A stretch of DNA of 64,000 nucleotides. Source: an uncultured Granulosicoccus sp. GTDB taxonomy: Bacteria; Pseudomonadota; Gammaproteobacteria; Granulosicoccales; Granulosicoccaceae. The notes under the pieces were generated by a model. That model ran no database searches. It was not told the origin of the DNA and was given only the letters and a program-made list of their open reading frames with translations. The first letter of the stretch is position 1; each line of letters opens with the position of its first letter. This document shows, piece after piece, positions 16,255 to 26,018 of this stretch. A program made the position numbers and the translations under genes. The DNA lies in assembly GCA_947499955.1 (NCBI GenBank), contig CANMQI010000007.1, positions 186,001-250,000 of the forward strand, given 5' to 3'.

Positions 16255-17487
16255 CTAGCGCACACAACGCACCAGATTATCCGGACGGTCCACATCACAG
16301 GCATTGATCGAACAGAGATCCTCGTCGGTCAGCGTCTGGTCGTCGAGTGTCTTGATGGAAGAACGCTGTGCCCCCGAGCCGTGCCAGTCGGTGTATTCGG
16401 TCTGATCGCCCGCCTTGCTCAAGGCCTTGCCGAAGACGATGACATTGGCGTGTGACTTGATGTCACCGAAGGTTGTGCTGGTCCAGTAATCGAGTGTGTC
16501 CGAGTCCCGGGTAATGTCGAACAGGCTTTCATCGATAGCTGGAATGTCGGCTTTATCGTAATCCACGATGCTGTGCAGCTCCTTGCTGTCCGGCAAGCGC
16601 CAATCCTGATGGCCAGCAAGTTCCAGAGACTCGCAGTAGGCCAGGGCGTCCGCCCATTCGCGACGGTTGCCATCGTCGCCTTGTTGCCAGTCCAGGCCGG
16701 TCGCCTGGTCGCTGACGGTGCCATCGTTGTTGTCGACGAAGTCGTTCTGGCCGTAGGTGTTTTCATTGCCACTGACACAGCGGACATAATTGCCGGGTGC
16801 CTTGCCATCGGCAGGTCCATTGGCCAGGCCGCTGTTGGAGGCCTCACCCCCGGTAAAGAAATCGAGGCCGGTGCCATAGGCCTTGATATGTCCATCGGCG
16901 AAGTTGAATCCGAACGCGCCCTGATTCTTGCCGTTGATGATCGGGCCCTTCACATAGAGCGTGCTGCTCCAGTATTGGCCGGCGAATACCATCGGTGGTC
17001 TGGGGTACTGAAAATCGAATACCGAGGTGTCGATGTAAGGTGTAGGGGAGCCCTGTTCGGGTTTGAGCAACTCCCCACGAAAATCGGCCAGCGAGTAGAG
17101 CTCCTTGATGGTGGGTACACGCCAGTCTGCTGTTCCACCCAGACTGAGAGACTCACAGTAGCTTTTTGCCTCGGCAAACTGCAAACGCGCGTTCTCCGGG
17201 CTTTGCTGCCACACCAGTCCGGTGACATTGTCGCTCACCGTACCGTTGTCATTGTCCGTATAGGAAGCTGCCGTCCGAGAATACTGGGCATCCTGACCGT
17301 ACAGGGTCTCATCGCTGCTCGGGCAATCAATGGCGGTGCCGTCGGTGCCGTACCAGGCATCCTGCATCGTATCCACAATCGGATAGCTGGTGCCACTTGC
17401 CAGAGCGAACTGTCCGGAAAACATCATGGTGGCGGCAAGCCCGCTGATGAGGCTCGACGTGTTCGGGAAGTGATTGATACTCTTCAT
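16255..17487 (-). CDS. Secreted protein with two DUF1566 (Lcl C-terminal-like) domains
   Basis: This exported protein has 410 residues from the ATG at 17487, where a signal peptide (ISGLAATMMFSGQFALASG) follows. An in-frame ATG lies at 17505. Two copies of the DUF1566 module are visible. The first is around residues 65-240 (DNDNGTVSDNVTGLVWQQSP ... YCESLSLGGTADWRVPTIKEL). The second is around 245-410 (DNNDGTVSDQATGLDWQQGD ... YCESLELAGHQDWRLPDSKEL). The module is known from surface and collagen-adhesion-associated proteins and from lectin-like folds, but its ligand is usually unknown. Paired Cys at the domain ends suggest disulfides. The gene stands alone. Confidence 0.85.
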   Translation of the reverse strand: MKSINHFPNTSSLISGLAATMMFSGQFALASGTSYPIVDTMQDAWYGTDGTAIDCPSSDETLYGQDAQYSRTAASYTDNDNGTVSDNVTGLVWQQSPENARLQFAEAKSYCESLSLGGTADWRVPTIKELYSLADFRGELLKPEQGSPTPYIDTSVFDFQYPRPPMVFAGQYWSSTLYVKGPIINGKNQGAFGFNFADGHIKAYGTGLDFFTGGEASNSGLANGPADGKAPGNYVRCVSGNENTYGQNDFVDNNDGTVSDQATGLDWQQGDDGNRREWADALAYCESLELAGHQDWRLPDSKELHSIVDYDKADIPAIDESLFDITRDSDTLDYWTSTTFGDIKSHANVIVFGKALSKAGDQTEYTDWHGSGAQRSSIKTLDDQTLTDEDLCSINACDVDRPDNLVRCVR

Positions 17488-17697
17488 GAATGGCAATCTC
17501 GTCATTCGTAGGGTCGGACTATCGTGATCAACAAGAATACAGCGACAGTCTGACCTTGACCGTCAGGTTGATCATGATGTCGGGGACTCGATTTCAGCAA
17601 GCTGATCAGGCATGAATTGTTACAGAACAACAGTGCCGAAATATGCATTCTTTGTGAAAGTTGTATTATTCAGAACACGAACCCGGCAAGGATCGAG

Positions 17698-17730
17698 TTG
17701 CCTTGCCTTGCCTTGCCTTGACTTGACTTG
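17698..17730. repeat. Pentanucleotide tandem repeat after the DUF6930-like gene
   Basis: Four CCTTG units followed by two ACTTG units run from 17701, preceded by a partial unit at 17698. The tract lies 18 bp beyond the stop of the minus-strand gene at 17748, so length changes would not alter a protein. Confidence 0.8.
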
Positions 17731-17747
17731 TAACGAGGGATGCAAGC

Positions 17748-19709
17748 TTACCGATTTTTCTTGCGAGACTTCTTCGTTGCAGCGCGCTGCTTCTTTCTTG
17801 ACTTGCTGTCCTTGGGTTTGGGTTTTGTGGCTGATGGCCCAGGAAGTTCGGTCGGGAAGTCGGGCACGTTGAATGGAAAGCCTGTCCCTTCGCTGAGTAC
17901 GGATTTTCCCATGCCAAACAGGCTCGGATTGTCCATCGCTGCCGCCATTCTGGGGGCCGCATCATCAGTCAGAATACTCAGGCACCGGTCTGCATGTTCG
18001 GATTGATAGGCTCGCTTGAGGAAACTGAAAAATGCCTGTGCATCTTCAATCATGTTCACAGCCTCGGAGGCTGGCATCATGACCTTGCGAGGGATGATGT
18101 CGTAGAGAATCTGTTCGAGATCTGCCGGATTGAGGGTGGCAACCGTGCAGTTCAGATAGTTGAATGAAAAGCTCATGATCAAGGTGGATACACTCGCAGC
18201 AGTGTCAATCGCCCTGGCTTCCGGAGAGGCCAGATATCTTTCCTGAAGTTGAGTGCTCAATGCATCATGCAGGTCCCAATCCATTTCATCTCTTGTACGC
18301 TCCATGGCAATGAGGCGCGCAAATATCGAATCAGAGGCCCCGTTTTCTTGCATGACTGTCTCGTAGGGGTACGGGGTTTCCAGCACGACTTTCACGGGGC
18401 CCGACTCTGTAGAGACGGTTTTTTCGATGATTGTCGATGAGCCGCCATTGTGTGAGGCGATGAATTCCTTGTCTGACAATGCGGAAGTCAGTGCTTGGGC
18501 GAGGGCCTTGAACAAGGTCAGATCGCGAGGCGTTATGGGCCGCATCATACGGTTGTCCGCCGGCGCCATCAACAAGGGGTAGGCCTTTGCGCCAGCGACT
18601 TTCCAGCCATGCCTGGCGATATCCTTGCGCATGCCCACCTCCAGCTCTCTGACCGGCTCGAAAGACAGGAATGTGTGAGGCGGATAGTCCGGTTCCACGC
18701 CTCTGTGTAAAGCATCGCCGATGAGGGTGAAGCGCTCGTGTACGGCGAGTTGGTCAAACAGGACGATGCCGAAGTGTTGGCCCATCTGGCCCATGACTGA
18801 CAGCGCAGCGTGCTTCAAGCCAAGGGCATCGATGCTGACACTGATCAGGCTCTGGTCGTGAGGGATATGGTTCCACGGTTTGGCGCGATACAACTGTGCG
18901 GCAGCATCAAAGAACTCACCAATTGCTTCAGCGCTGGCACCGGTGGCGGTATACGTCATGGAGTTTTCCGGCGATGGCAGTTCCTTTTGCAGTCTGGTTT
19001 GCAGTTCTGACAGTTCAGGCGTGGCCGCGCAGACAAACTGGATGGATGGGAATGAGGCCTCAAGAATTTCCAGGTGTCTCGCATCGTTCATGCGAATATG
19101 CGAAGGGGCGCCTGCCGTGCCGACAGCAGGCTCTTCTATCGCCTTTCTGAGCTCTTGGGCCAGATCGAGTTCCAGATCGTCCGGGCTCGTCAGTTCTATT
19201 CCGATGACCTGGCCAATCTCATTCATCCACACGATCATCTGAGGACGGTAGGGGGCTCCAGGTTCTCCTGTGATGAAGCCCGGCGCATCAATCAGGCCCC
19301 CCACCCACTCCCGTTGGTGAGCGATTGACGAGGTAGCTGCTGGAGCAGTCCTGCCATTCTGGACCAGGGATAAGCGGGCGGGTTCCTGAGCGCCACTGGC
19401 AGGACCTTCTACTTTTCGCAGAAGTTCAGGGGAAACATTCCATTTCTTGCCAGCGTCACTCAGGAGGGTGACCGTCTTCTTGTTGGGTTTGACTACAACC
19501 GCCTCTACCTGCTTGCCCTGTTTGTCGTCGAAGCTGACCCGGTCGCCGGGCTTGAATCTAGCCATGCACTCAGCTCGACTGTCCGCCTGTTGCTGCTTGG
19601 CCCGGTCGACAATGTAGGAATTGATCAGCGATAGATCTTCTTCGGTACAGTGGTCCAGAAGCGACTGTATTGCGCTCAGGTGTGCAGGTAGGTCGGGTGG
19701 TAATGCCAT
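17748..19709 (-). CDS. Large protein with DUF6930/DUF7309-like domains
   Basis: This 653-residue soluble protein is of unknown function. The N-terminal 100 residues include a small KOW/SH3-like module, FKPGDRVSFDDKQGKQVEAV followed by KKTVTLLSDAGKKWNVSPELL. The middle (about 135-235), with PQMIVWMNEIGQVIGIEL and HIRMNDARHLEILEASF, resembles DUF6930. The next part (about 260-370), with YRAKPWNHIPHDQSLISVSI and MGQHFGIVLFDQL, resembles DUF7309. The C-terminal 25 residues are almost all Lys, Arg, Ser and Ala and could bind nucleic acid. Domain names are from memory of similar proteins and need checking. No signal peptide or membrane helix is present. Confidence 0.75.
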   Translation of the reverse strand: MALPPDLPAHLSAIQSLLDHCTEEDLSLINSYIVDRAKQQQADSRAECMARFKPGDRVSFDDKQGKQVEAVVVKPNKKTVTLLSDAGKKWNVSPELLRKVEGPASGAQEPARLSLVQNGRTAPAATSSIAHQREWVGGLIDAPGFITGEPGAPYRPQMIVWMNEIGQVIGIELTSPDDLELDLAQELRKAIEEPAVGTAGAPSHIRMNDARHLEILEASFPSIQFVCAATPELSELQTRLQKELPSPENSMTYTATGASAEAIGEFFDAAAQLYRAKPWNHIPHDQSLISVSIDALGLKHAALSVMGQMGQHFGIVLFDQLAVHERFTLIGDALHRGVEPDYPPHTFLSFEPVRELEVGMRKDIARHGWKVAGAKAYPLLMAPADNRMMRPITPRDLTLFKALAQALTSALSDKEFIASHNGGSSTIIEKTVSTESGPVKVVLETPYPYETVMQENGASDSIFARLIAMERTRDEMDWDLHDALSTQLQERYLASPEARAIDTAASVSTLIMSFSFNYLNCTVATLNPADLEQILYDIIPRKVMMPASEAVNMIEDAQAFFSFLKRAYQSEHADRCLSILTDDAAPRMAAAMDNPSLFGMGKSVLSEGTGFPFNVPDFPTELPGPSATKPKPKDSKSRKKQRAATKKSRKKNR

Positions 19710-19852
19710 GGGTGAAAAACTTGATCAGTAGCGACCCTGACAAGAATACAGGCGATGAGGCGAGAACTGAAGCGGCCAGCATGGCGCGAGATGAATTCTC
19801 GGATACAGCCGATGAAAGCTGTCGTCATCTACCTCAGAATCCTGTACCTGGC

Positions 19853-21112
19853 TCACTGTATCGTGGAGCCGTGTTCCGGCTTGACCTTCATGATCCGGTT
19901 GGTACTGCTCTGGTGGATCAGAAGATCACCCTCACGAGTCGATCGCATGTGTCTGACAATGCCAGCATGGACATTGCCTGACGGGATAGGCCAACTCTGA
20001 AAGTTCTCTGTTGCCGGGTCGAACCGTACAAGTGCGTCTGGTCGCATGCCTGACTCGTTGTACCAGACGATTCCATCCACCACCACCAGGGCGTAGGGGT
20101 GAGACTTCGATCCACTGGGTGATGGCCATTCCCGGATATCGCCTGATTCTGGATCAAGTCGACCAAGGCGGCCTTGCGATGAGTTGACGTACCAGATCAT
20201 GCCGTCGTCCGCGATGTCGAGGCGCCGGACCGTCGTGTCCGGTGTCGGCAGTTTGATTTCGCTGAGCGCCATCGTCACCGGATCGACCTTGACCAGGCAG
20301 TTGCTGCCGTTGCAGGCGACCCAGGGGGCGCCTTCAGCGTCGATCTTGATGCCATACGGTCTCGACCTTGGTGTCTTCAGGGTCACGAGTCTGATGTCAC
20401 CTGTCTCGGGATTCAGGCGACCGATCATGTTGCTTTGCTGCAACGTGAACCACAGCGTCCCATTGTCATCGAAGATTGCGGTATGCGGGTCTCTTGCCGC
20501 AGGGTCCGGCATCGGGTAGACCCGGATCTCCTCTGTTTCAACGTCAAGCTTGCCGAGTGTTCCGTTCTTGTTCCCGGTGTACCAGACATTGCCTGCCTCA
20601 TCGAGAGTCACACTGTGTGGCATGGAACCTGTCGGTAAGGGGTATTCCTTCATCTCGCCGGTGGCGGGGTCAATACGGCCAATCAGATTGCCCCATTGTC
20701 CGGCCCACCAGATCGTGCCATCCGGTGCCTCGACCGGATCACGTGATCGCTGGCCCAGTGTCGGGACCTGCCATTCCTCGAAGGTTATGTTCACGTCGCC
20801 GGGTATCAGTGTCGGTGCCCGTTTCGTGTTCGGAGGAAAATGTTCCGCCAGGTACTGCACGATGTCGTCCTGTTGCTGTGGACTACCGGACAGGTCGACC
20901 ATGGTACTGGTGAGTTCCTTCCAGTCCTCGGCGTTGTAGCCGGAACTGCGCGTGATCTGGTTGGTCTGGTGGCAAGCCGTGCAGACGCCATTGACCAATT
21001 CCCGGCCATCGCCATCGGGCAGGCCGGAGGCCATACTCTGCGTGAGAGGCGCGAAGGAGGCGAGGCCCAGCACAAATGCGCTGGATAATCTGAACGAGGA
21101 CAATCTGGCCAT
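19853..21112 (-). CDS. Cytochrome c fused to streptogramin-lyase-like beta-propeller
   Basis: This exported 419-residue protein has a signal peptide (SAFVLGLASFAPLTQSMASG). A mono-heme cytochrome c segment with CTACH at residues 44-48 follows. Residues 115-419 are a seven-bladed propeller of the Vgb/SMP-30-like type, with repeats such as DGTIWWAGQWGNLIGRIDPATGE, written here as motif WW..Q..NLIGRIDP, and GNVWYTGNKNGTLGKLD. Vgb enzymes linearise streptogramin B, but many propellers of this type have other or unknown roles. The heme domain points to a periplasmic redox function, so antibiotic resistance should not be assumed. A GGAG site precedes the start. No partner dehydrogenase is adjacent. 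Confidence 0.85.
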   Translation of the reverse strand: MARLSSFRLSSAFVLGLASFAPLTQSMASGLPDGDGRELVNGVCTACHQTNQITRSSGYNAEDWKELTSTMVDLSGSPQQQDDIVQYLAEHFPPNTKRAPTLIPGDVNITFEEWQVPTLGQRSRDPVEAPDGTIWWAGQWGNLIGRIDPATGEMKEYPLPTGSMPHSVTLDEAGNVWYTGNKNGTLGKLDVETEEIRVYPMPDPAARDPHTAIFDDNGTLWFTLQQSNMIGRLNPETGDIRLVTLKTPRSRPYGIKIDAEGAPWVACNGSNCLVKVDPVTMALSEIKLPTPDTTVRRLDIADDGMIWYVNSSQGRLGRLDPESGDIREWPSPSGSKSHPYALVVVDGIVWYNESGMRPDALVRFDPATENFQSWPIPSGNVHAGIVRHMRSTREGDLLIHQSSTNRIMKVKPEHGSTIQ

Positions 21113-21354
21113 ATCAGTTCTCCGTTCCGTGTTGAAAGGCAGCCTGTGTCAACGCGCGTTAGACCTCGAGACGTTGTGCTTGGTTCCCGGGTGACTGCAT
21201 TACGCGAGTTTCGGGTCTTGTCGCAGACTGGTTTCTACGAAGCTGAATCCACGCCACTCACTCGGATCCCCTATGCTCTGACAGTTTCGAGTACTCGCTC
21301 CCCAGAGTTTAAGCAGCCTCGTAGAGCATGATCACCTTCGTCCGTCGAGTCCGT

Positions 21355-21690
21355 TCAGGCGACCTTTTCACTCACCAGAGGGCACGCCATCGCCAGCCTG
21401 TTGATCCCCGCCGAGTCAAACCGCACCTGTCCAGGCTCACCCACACGCTTGCCAAGCACGGCGGCGATCATGGCTCGCCCGATCTCGACGGTGGAGGTCG
21501 CCATGCCGAAGGGGCGCATCAGCGGCGCCAGCAGTGAGGAGAGCCCATATAGGCGAACGCTGTGCTTGATGCCGCGCTTTGCCACGATGGCGCCGGGCCG
21601 GAAGATCACCGCGCGTGCGAATCCGGCATCGAGTACCGCATTCTCGGCACGCCCCTTTACCCTGGCCCACAGGGTATTGCTTTCATGATC
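21355..21690 (-). pseudogene. 3' fragment of an NAD-dependent epimerase/SDR-like gene
   Basis: The frame directly behind the RND gene encodes only the C-terminal third of an atypical SDR/NAD(P)H-binding protein. It shows LWARVKGRAENAVLDAGFAR, VIFRPGAIVAKRGIKH and a TSTVEIGRAMIAAVLGKR tail. The Rossmann motif and the first 100-plus residues are missing. Upstream the same frame runs into the antisense-free RND 3' end, which is a shadow. It appears to be a gene beheaded by the junction with the RND operon. Confidence 0.72.
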
Positions 21691-24600
21691 CAGACTCCGC
21701 CGCAGCGGCAATCTGCGAGTTTTTCCGTGCCGATGGGAAGAACATGTAATACAACACCGGCGCTGCAATCATCGTCAGTAGCGAGGCAAAGGCCAGACCG
21801 GCCATGATCGTGACGGCCATGCTGGCGAAGAAGGCGTCGGAGAGCAGGGGGGTCATTCCCAGGATGGTGGTGACGGCTGCCAGAAACACCGGCCGCAGTC
21901 GTGAAACCGATGCTTCGACAATGGCATCATCGAGCTTGTCCACAGACCGGCGAACAATGTCGATCTCCTCGACCAGCACGATACCGTTCTTGATCAGCAT
22001 GCCCGACAGACTCAGAAGCCCGAGCAGGGCAGTGAACGAGAATGGCAGGCCGGTGCCAAGCAGTCCCAGGGTGACCCCATTGACCGACATCGGCACCAGT
22101 AGCCAGATGATCAGCGGCTGGCGCAGCTTGCGGAACAACACGATCGAGGTCATGACCATGATGAGAAAGGCCACCGGCAACTGTCCAGCAAGGCTGGTCT
22201 GTGCTTCGGTGGAATTCTCGAACTCGCCGCCCCACTCGAAGTTGTAGCCGATCGGTAGCTCGATGGCCTCGATCTGCTCGCGCACTCGCGCATGCATCGC
22301 CGCTGCCGTTTCGTCAGAACCGATGGCGGCCTGCACGGTAATGGTCGGCACGCGATCACGCCGTTTGAAGACCGTATCCTGAACCGTTGCCTGCAGCCCG
22401 TCGGTTACCTGCTCGAGCGGAATGAACTCCTGGGTAGAGCTGGCGAACAGCACCTGGTTCTGCAGCTGATCGCGCGACTCGACGGATTGCCGGGCAATGA
22501 TCGGTATCTGTCTTTCCCCTTCGAGCAGGGTACCGGCCTGCACACCGGTGGTGGCAAAGGCCAGGGCACCGGCGATGTCGTCACGCGTCACGCCCACGGT
22601 CTGGGCCCGGTCTGCCGCATACACATGCGACAACACGATCTCGGGCTGATGCCAGTCGGTGCGCAGGTTCTCCAGATCCTCAGGATAACCTCGGAAGACC
22701 TCCATTGCCTCGGCCGCCAGACGGCGCAGTTCCAGCGGGTCGCTACCGCTGAAACGGGCTTCGATGGGATAACCCCCTCCCGGACCGAAGATCAGCCGTT
22801 CGGTACGAAAATCTCCCTCGAACACGTTTTCAGCCGCGTAGGCTTCCAGTGCCTGCTGTACCTCCGGAATCACATCACGATCGGTAGTCCGCACAATGAT
22901 GTGGCCATAGGATTCATCCGTGGGTTCCGGCGAATAGGTAAGGATGAAGCGAGTCGCACCTTGGCCGATGAAGGTCGAGAAATTCACGACATCGTCGCGC
23001 TCGCTCAGCCACTGCTCCATGCTCGTCATGGCCGTCGAGGTCTGCTGGATATCGGCACCCTGAGGCAACTTGTAGTGGACGAAGAACATCGGCGTGTTCG
23101 ATGGCGGGAAGAACTGTTGCTTGATGTTCGCAAAGCCCATGTAGCACAGCACCGTCACGACCAGTAGTGTGGCGGTCACCCCCCAACGAAATCTCAGTGC
23201 CGCACGCAGCACACTGGCATAGCCGCGGAATACCGCGCTGTCGTAACCATCGCCGTTGGCAGCATCGCCATCAGCCACCTTGAACAGATAGTGACCCAGC
23301 AGGGGCGTGACGGTCAGCGCCAGTACCCAGCTCAGCATCAGGGAGATGCCGATGACCGCGAACAGGGAGAACAGGAATTCTCCGGTGGCATCGGGACTCA
23401 GTCCGATGCCGGCGAAGGCCATGATGCCGATGACGGTGGCACCCAGCAGCGGAAACTGCGTCTTGCTGCCCACGTCCTCCGCCGCATCGCGTGAGGACAC
23501 CCCACGGCGCATCGACATCTGCATGCCTTCGGCGACAACAATGGCATTGTCAACGAGCATGCCCATGGCGATGATCAGCGCCCCCAGCGAGATGCGCTCC
23601 ATCTCGATCGAGAACAGGGCCATGAACAGCAAGGTGCCGACAACAGTCAGCAACAGAGTAGCGCCAACCACAACGGACGCTCGCCAGCCCATGAACAAGG
23701 CCAGCACGATGACCACGATGGCCACGGACATGCACAGGTTGATGATGAAGTCATCCGTGGCGGTCTCGACCACCTGATGCTGACGGTAGATCGGATGCAG
23801 TTCGACACCGACGGGTATTTCCGCCTCCAGTTCTGCAAGTCTGGCATCGACACGGGCACCGATCTCCACGATGTTCTCGTTGCCCAGTCCGGCCACACCC
23901 AGAGTGAACGCATCGACGCCATCGAAGCGGATGATCTGTGAAGGCGAATCCACCCGAGCGCGACTGATGTTGGCGATGTCAACCAGGTTCAGGGTGTCGC
24001 CGCCGATGCCGACGGAAAGATGCCCGATCTCATTCAGTGAATCGGAGCCATCGGGAATCTGCATGCGGATCGCCATGCCGTCGACCACCAGTTCTCCGGC
24101 TTCGCTCAAGCTGTCAGCGGAGCTGATGGCAGCAGCCACCACTTGCGGGTCGATATGCTGGTTTATGGCCAGCGGCATCGACATGTCGGCATAGATGGCC
24201 TCTTCGGGCAGGCCGGCGACGTCCACGTCGGCAACGCCGTCGACCGCCAGCAATTCGCGCCTGAGAAAGGTTGAAATACCGTGAATCTCGGCGTCGCTGA
24301 AGCCGGTGGCTGTCACGGCATAGAACACCCCGAACACATCCCCGAAACTGTCGTTGACCAATGGCGACGACGCCCCCTGGGGAAGCGAACGTTCCGCATC
24401 GGAAATCCGGTTGCGAAGCTTGGTCCAGATGGCGGGCAATTCGTCGGGCCCGTAGGTGGACTTCATCTCCACATTGATCAGTGAAGTGCCCGGCCGGTTG
24501 GTCGAACGCACCGAATCCACTTCGCCCATCTTCTGGATGGCCGCTTCCAGCGGTTCGCTGACCTCGCGCGCCACCTCTTCGGCCGAAGCACCCGGGTAGG

Positions 24601-24748
24601 TGGTGAATACCACGGCCTCCTTGATCGTGAAGGCCGGGTCTTCAAGCCGACCCAGGCTGTTGTAACCCCACCATCCGCCCAGCAGACAGACCAGTATCAG
24701 CAACCAGGTCAGCAGCGACTGGTTGATCGAACCTCGTGCAATTGACAT
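21683..24748 (-). CDS. RND-family efflux transporter, inner-membrane pump subunit
   Basis: This is a proton-driven tripartite efflux pump protomer of 1021 residues with 12 membrane helices and two large periplasmic loops (after helices 1 and 7). The helix-4 relay region reads GMLVDNAIVVAEGM; it has Asp-Asn where AcrB has Asp-Asp, a variant common in this RND branch. The C-terminal half carries GLLSLSGMLIKNGIVLVEEI, the matching helix-10 motif. It begins 6 bp after the stop of the membrane fusion protein, so the two are one operon. An outer-membrane channel gene is not in the window. Substrates cannot be predicted. Confidence 0.94.
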   Translation of the reverse strand: MSIARGSINQSLLTWLLILVCLLGGWWGYNSLGRLEDPAFTIKEAVVFTTYPGASAEEVAREVSEPLEAAIQKMGEVDSVRSTNRPGTSLINVEMKSTYGPDELPAIWTKLRNRISDAERSLPQGASSPLVNDSFGDVFGVFYAVTATGFSDAEIHGISTFLRRELLAVDGVADVDVAGLPEEAIYADMSMPLAINQHIDPQVVAAAISSADSLSEAGELVVDGMAIRMQIPDGSDSLNEIGHLSVGIGGDTLNLVDIANISRARVDSPSQIIRFDGVDAFTLGVAGLGNENIVEIGARVDARLAELEAEIPVGVELHPIYRQHQVVETATDDFIINLCMSVAIVVIVLALFMGWRASVVVGATLLLTVVGTLLFMALFSIEMERISLGALIIAMGMLVDNAIVVAEGMQMSMRRGVSSRDAAEDVGSKTQFPLLGATVIGIMAFAGIGLSPDATGEFLFSLFAVIGISLMLSWVLALTVTPLLGHYLFKVADGDAANGDGYDSAVFRGYASVLRAALRFRWGVTATLLVVTVLCYMGFANIKQQFFPPSNTPMFFVHYKLPQGADIQQTSTAMTSMEQWLSERDDVVNFSTFIGQGATRFILTYSPEPTDESYGHIIVRTTDRDVIPEVQQALEAYAAENVFEGDFRTERLIFGPGGGYPIEARFSGSDPLELRRLAAEAMEVFRGYPEDLENLRTDWHQPEIVLSHVYAADRAQTVGVTRDDIAGALAFATTGVQAGTLLEGERQIPIIARQSVESRDQLQNQVLFASSTQEFIPLEQVTDGLQATVQDTVFKRRDRVPTITVQAAIGSDETAAAMHARVREQIEAIELPIGYNFEWGGEFENSTEAQTSLAGQLPVAFLIMVMTSIVLFRKLRQPLIIWLLVPMSVNGVTLGLLGTGLPFSFTALLGLLSLSGMLIKNGIVLVEEIDIVRRSVDKLDDAIVEASVSRLRPVFLAAVTTILGMTPLLSDAFFASMAVTIMAGLAFASLLTMIAAPVLYYMFFPSARKNSQIAAAAESGS

Positions 24749-24754
24749 GTCAGC

Positions 24755-25858
24755 CTACTCGTCGAAGCCCTGGAAGCGGCGGACCTGTTGGCCCTCCTCG
24801 AGCAGTGACGCTCCCGCGCCAACGATCAGCGTGCCTTCCTGCAGATCCGTCACGGTGAAGGTGGTGCCACTGGCCTGCGGACTGGCCGCGACTTTCTGCC
24901 GCCTGACGGTACCGTGCCCTTCCTCGTCAGTGGGTTCGAAGACCATGACGGCCAGATCGTGATCGCTGTCGCCGAACAGGGCGCTTGCCGGCACGACAAT
25001 GTCTCGATCGCCTCCCAGCAGGCGGATCGTCACCATGGCCGATGCACCCGGCAAGATGCGCTGGTCGTCGGGTTGTTGCATGCCGAGCGTGAGTTCATAG
25101 GTCTGACCGACGGTCGAGGTTTCGGCGTTGTATTCGCGAAACTCGAGCCGGTAACGCGTATCGGAACCCGGGAAGGTGGCAAACATGTCAAGGTCTTCGG
25201 GTGAGGCACCGGATTGCTGACGGAAGAGAATCTCGGGGACGTGCACATTGATCCAGAGTTCATGCAAGTCGAGCAGCCGTGCTATCGGGGTGCCAGCGGC
25301 CACGGTGGAGAAATTCGATTCGTTTCGTGCCGAGACGATGGCATCGAAGGGGGCATACAGACTGGCGTCCTGCAGGGCTTTCTCGGCATCGTCATACGCC
25401 AGCTTCGCCAGCTCCAGCGCCGACTGGGCATCCTCGGCCTCAACGCGCGACACCGAATTGGAGCTGCGCAGGTTCCTGGTGCGATCGGCGTTGCGCTGTG
25501 CCTGCGCCAGTTCGACACGGGCGCGTTCCAGGCCACGTTCGAAGGGGTTCAGATCGAGTTGGGCGACCAGTTCACCTTCGGCGATTGCCTGACCCTCGAC
25601 GATGGGCAGCTCTTGCAGTCTGCCACTCACCTGAAACGCCAGATCCACGGTTTGCGGAGCGACCACCTGGCCAAAGAAGGTGCGTTCGAAGGCCAGTCGA
25701 TTGAGCGCCACTTCGATGAGCTTGACGGGGCGTGGCACGGAGGGCGCTGGGGACGAGTCGCTGGAGGAAGACTCCTCAGCGGATTGCTGCGAATGGGCCG
25801 CAGCACTGCACAACAGCAGCAGAATGGCCGGTATCAGCCGATGTAACCGGTATGACAT
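24755..25858 (-). CDS. RND efflux periplasmic adaptor (membrane fusion protein)
   Basis: This periplasmic adaptor links the RND pump to an outer-membrane channel, with 367 residues from the ATG at 25858. I chose that start for its CGAGGAA ribosome site and the signal peptide that follows (LIPAILLLLCSAAAHS). The upstream extension to 25939 lacks both. The order is lipoyl/hairpin (VVAPQTVDLAFQVSGRLQEL ... coiled-coil about 95-150), then beta-barrel and a C-terminal membrane-proximal domain. The TetR gene is divergent, 160 bp away. It is co-transcribed with the pump. Confidence 0.92.
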   Translation of the reverse strand: MSYRLHRLIPAILLLLCSAAAHSQQSAEESSSSDSSPAPSVPRPVKLIEVALNRLAFERTFFGQVVAPQTVDLAFQVSGRLQELPIVEGQAIAEGELVAQLDLNPFERGLERARVELAQAQRNADRTRNLRSSNSVSRVEAEDAQSALELAKLAYDDAEKALQDASLYAPFDAIVSARNESNFSTVAAGTPIARLLDLHELWINVHVPEILFRQQSGASPEDLDMFATFPGSDTRYRLEFREYNAETSTVGQTYELTLGMQQPDDQRILPGASAMVTIRLLGGDRDIVVPASALFGDSDHDLAVMVFEPTDEEGHGTVRRQKVAASPQASGTTFTVTDLQEGTLIVGAGASLLEEGQQVRRFQGFDE

Positions 25859-26018
25859 TGATAGTGTTCCTCGAGAAGTCGGAATGTCGCATTCCTGTGC
25901 GAGCCACGTTGAAAAGCGCACGTCGCTGCATGGCCGCATGCATTATTTCGGTGAATCCGGCGTTGTACCCGCCGGAAAGCTCTGGCATAATAACGAAAAA
26001 TGTCAGAATGTAAATAGT

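Noticed and set aside
19853-21112. Streptogramin B lyase as an antibiotic-resistance gene
   Set aside because: The propeller resemblance alone does not show lyase activity and the fused heme domain argues for another role.
22292-23167. 291-residue plus-strand frame within the RND pump gene
   Set aside because: Antisense shadow of a conserved pump sequence; His/Gln/Arg-rich composition typical of such frames.
25680-26018. Long N-terminal extension of the TetR gene at 26019
   Set aside because: It is antisense to the membrane fusion protein gene, and the TetR domain begins only after the ATG at 26019.
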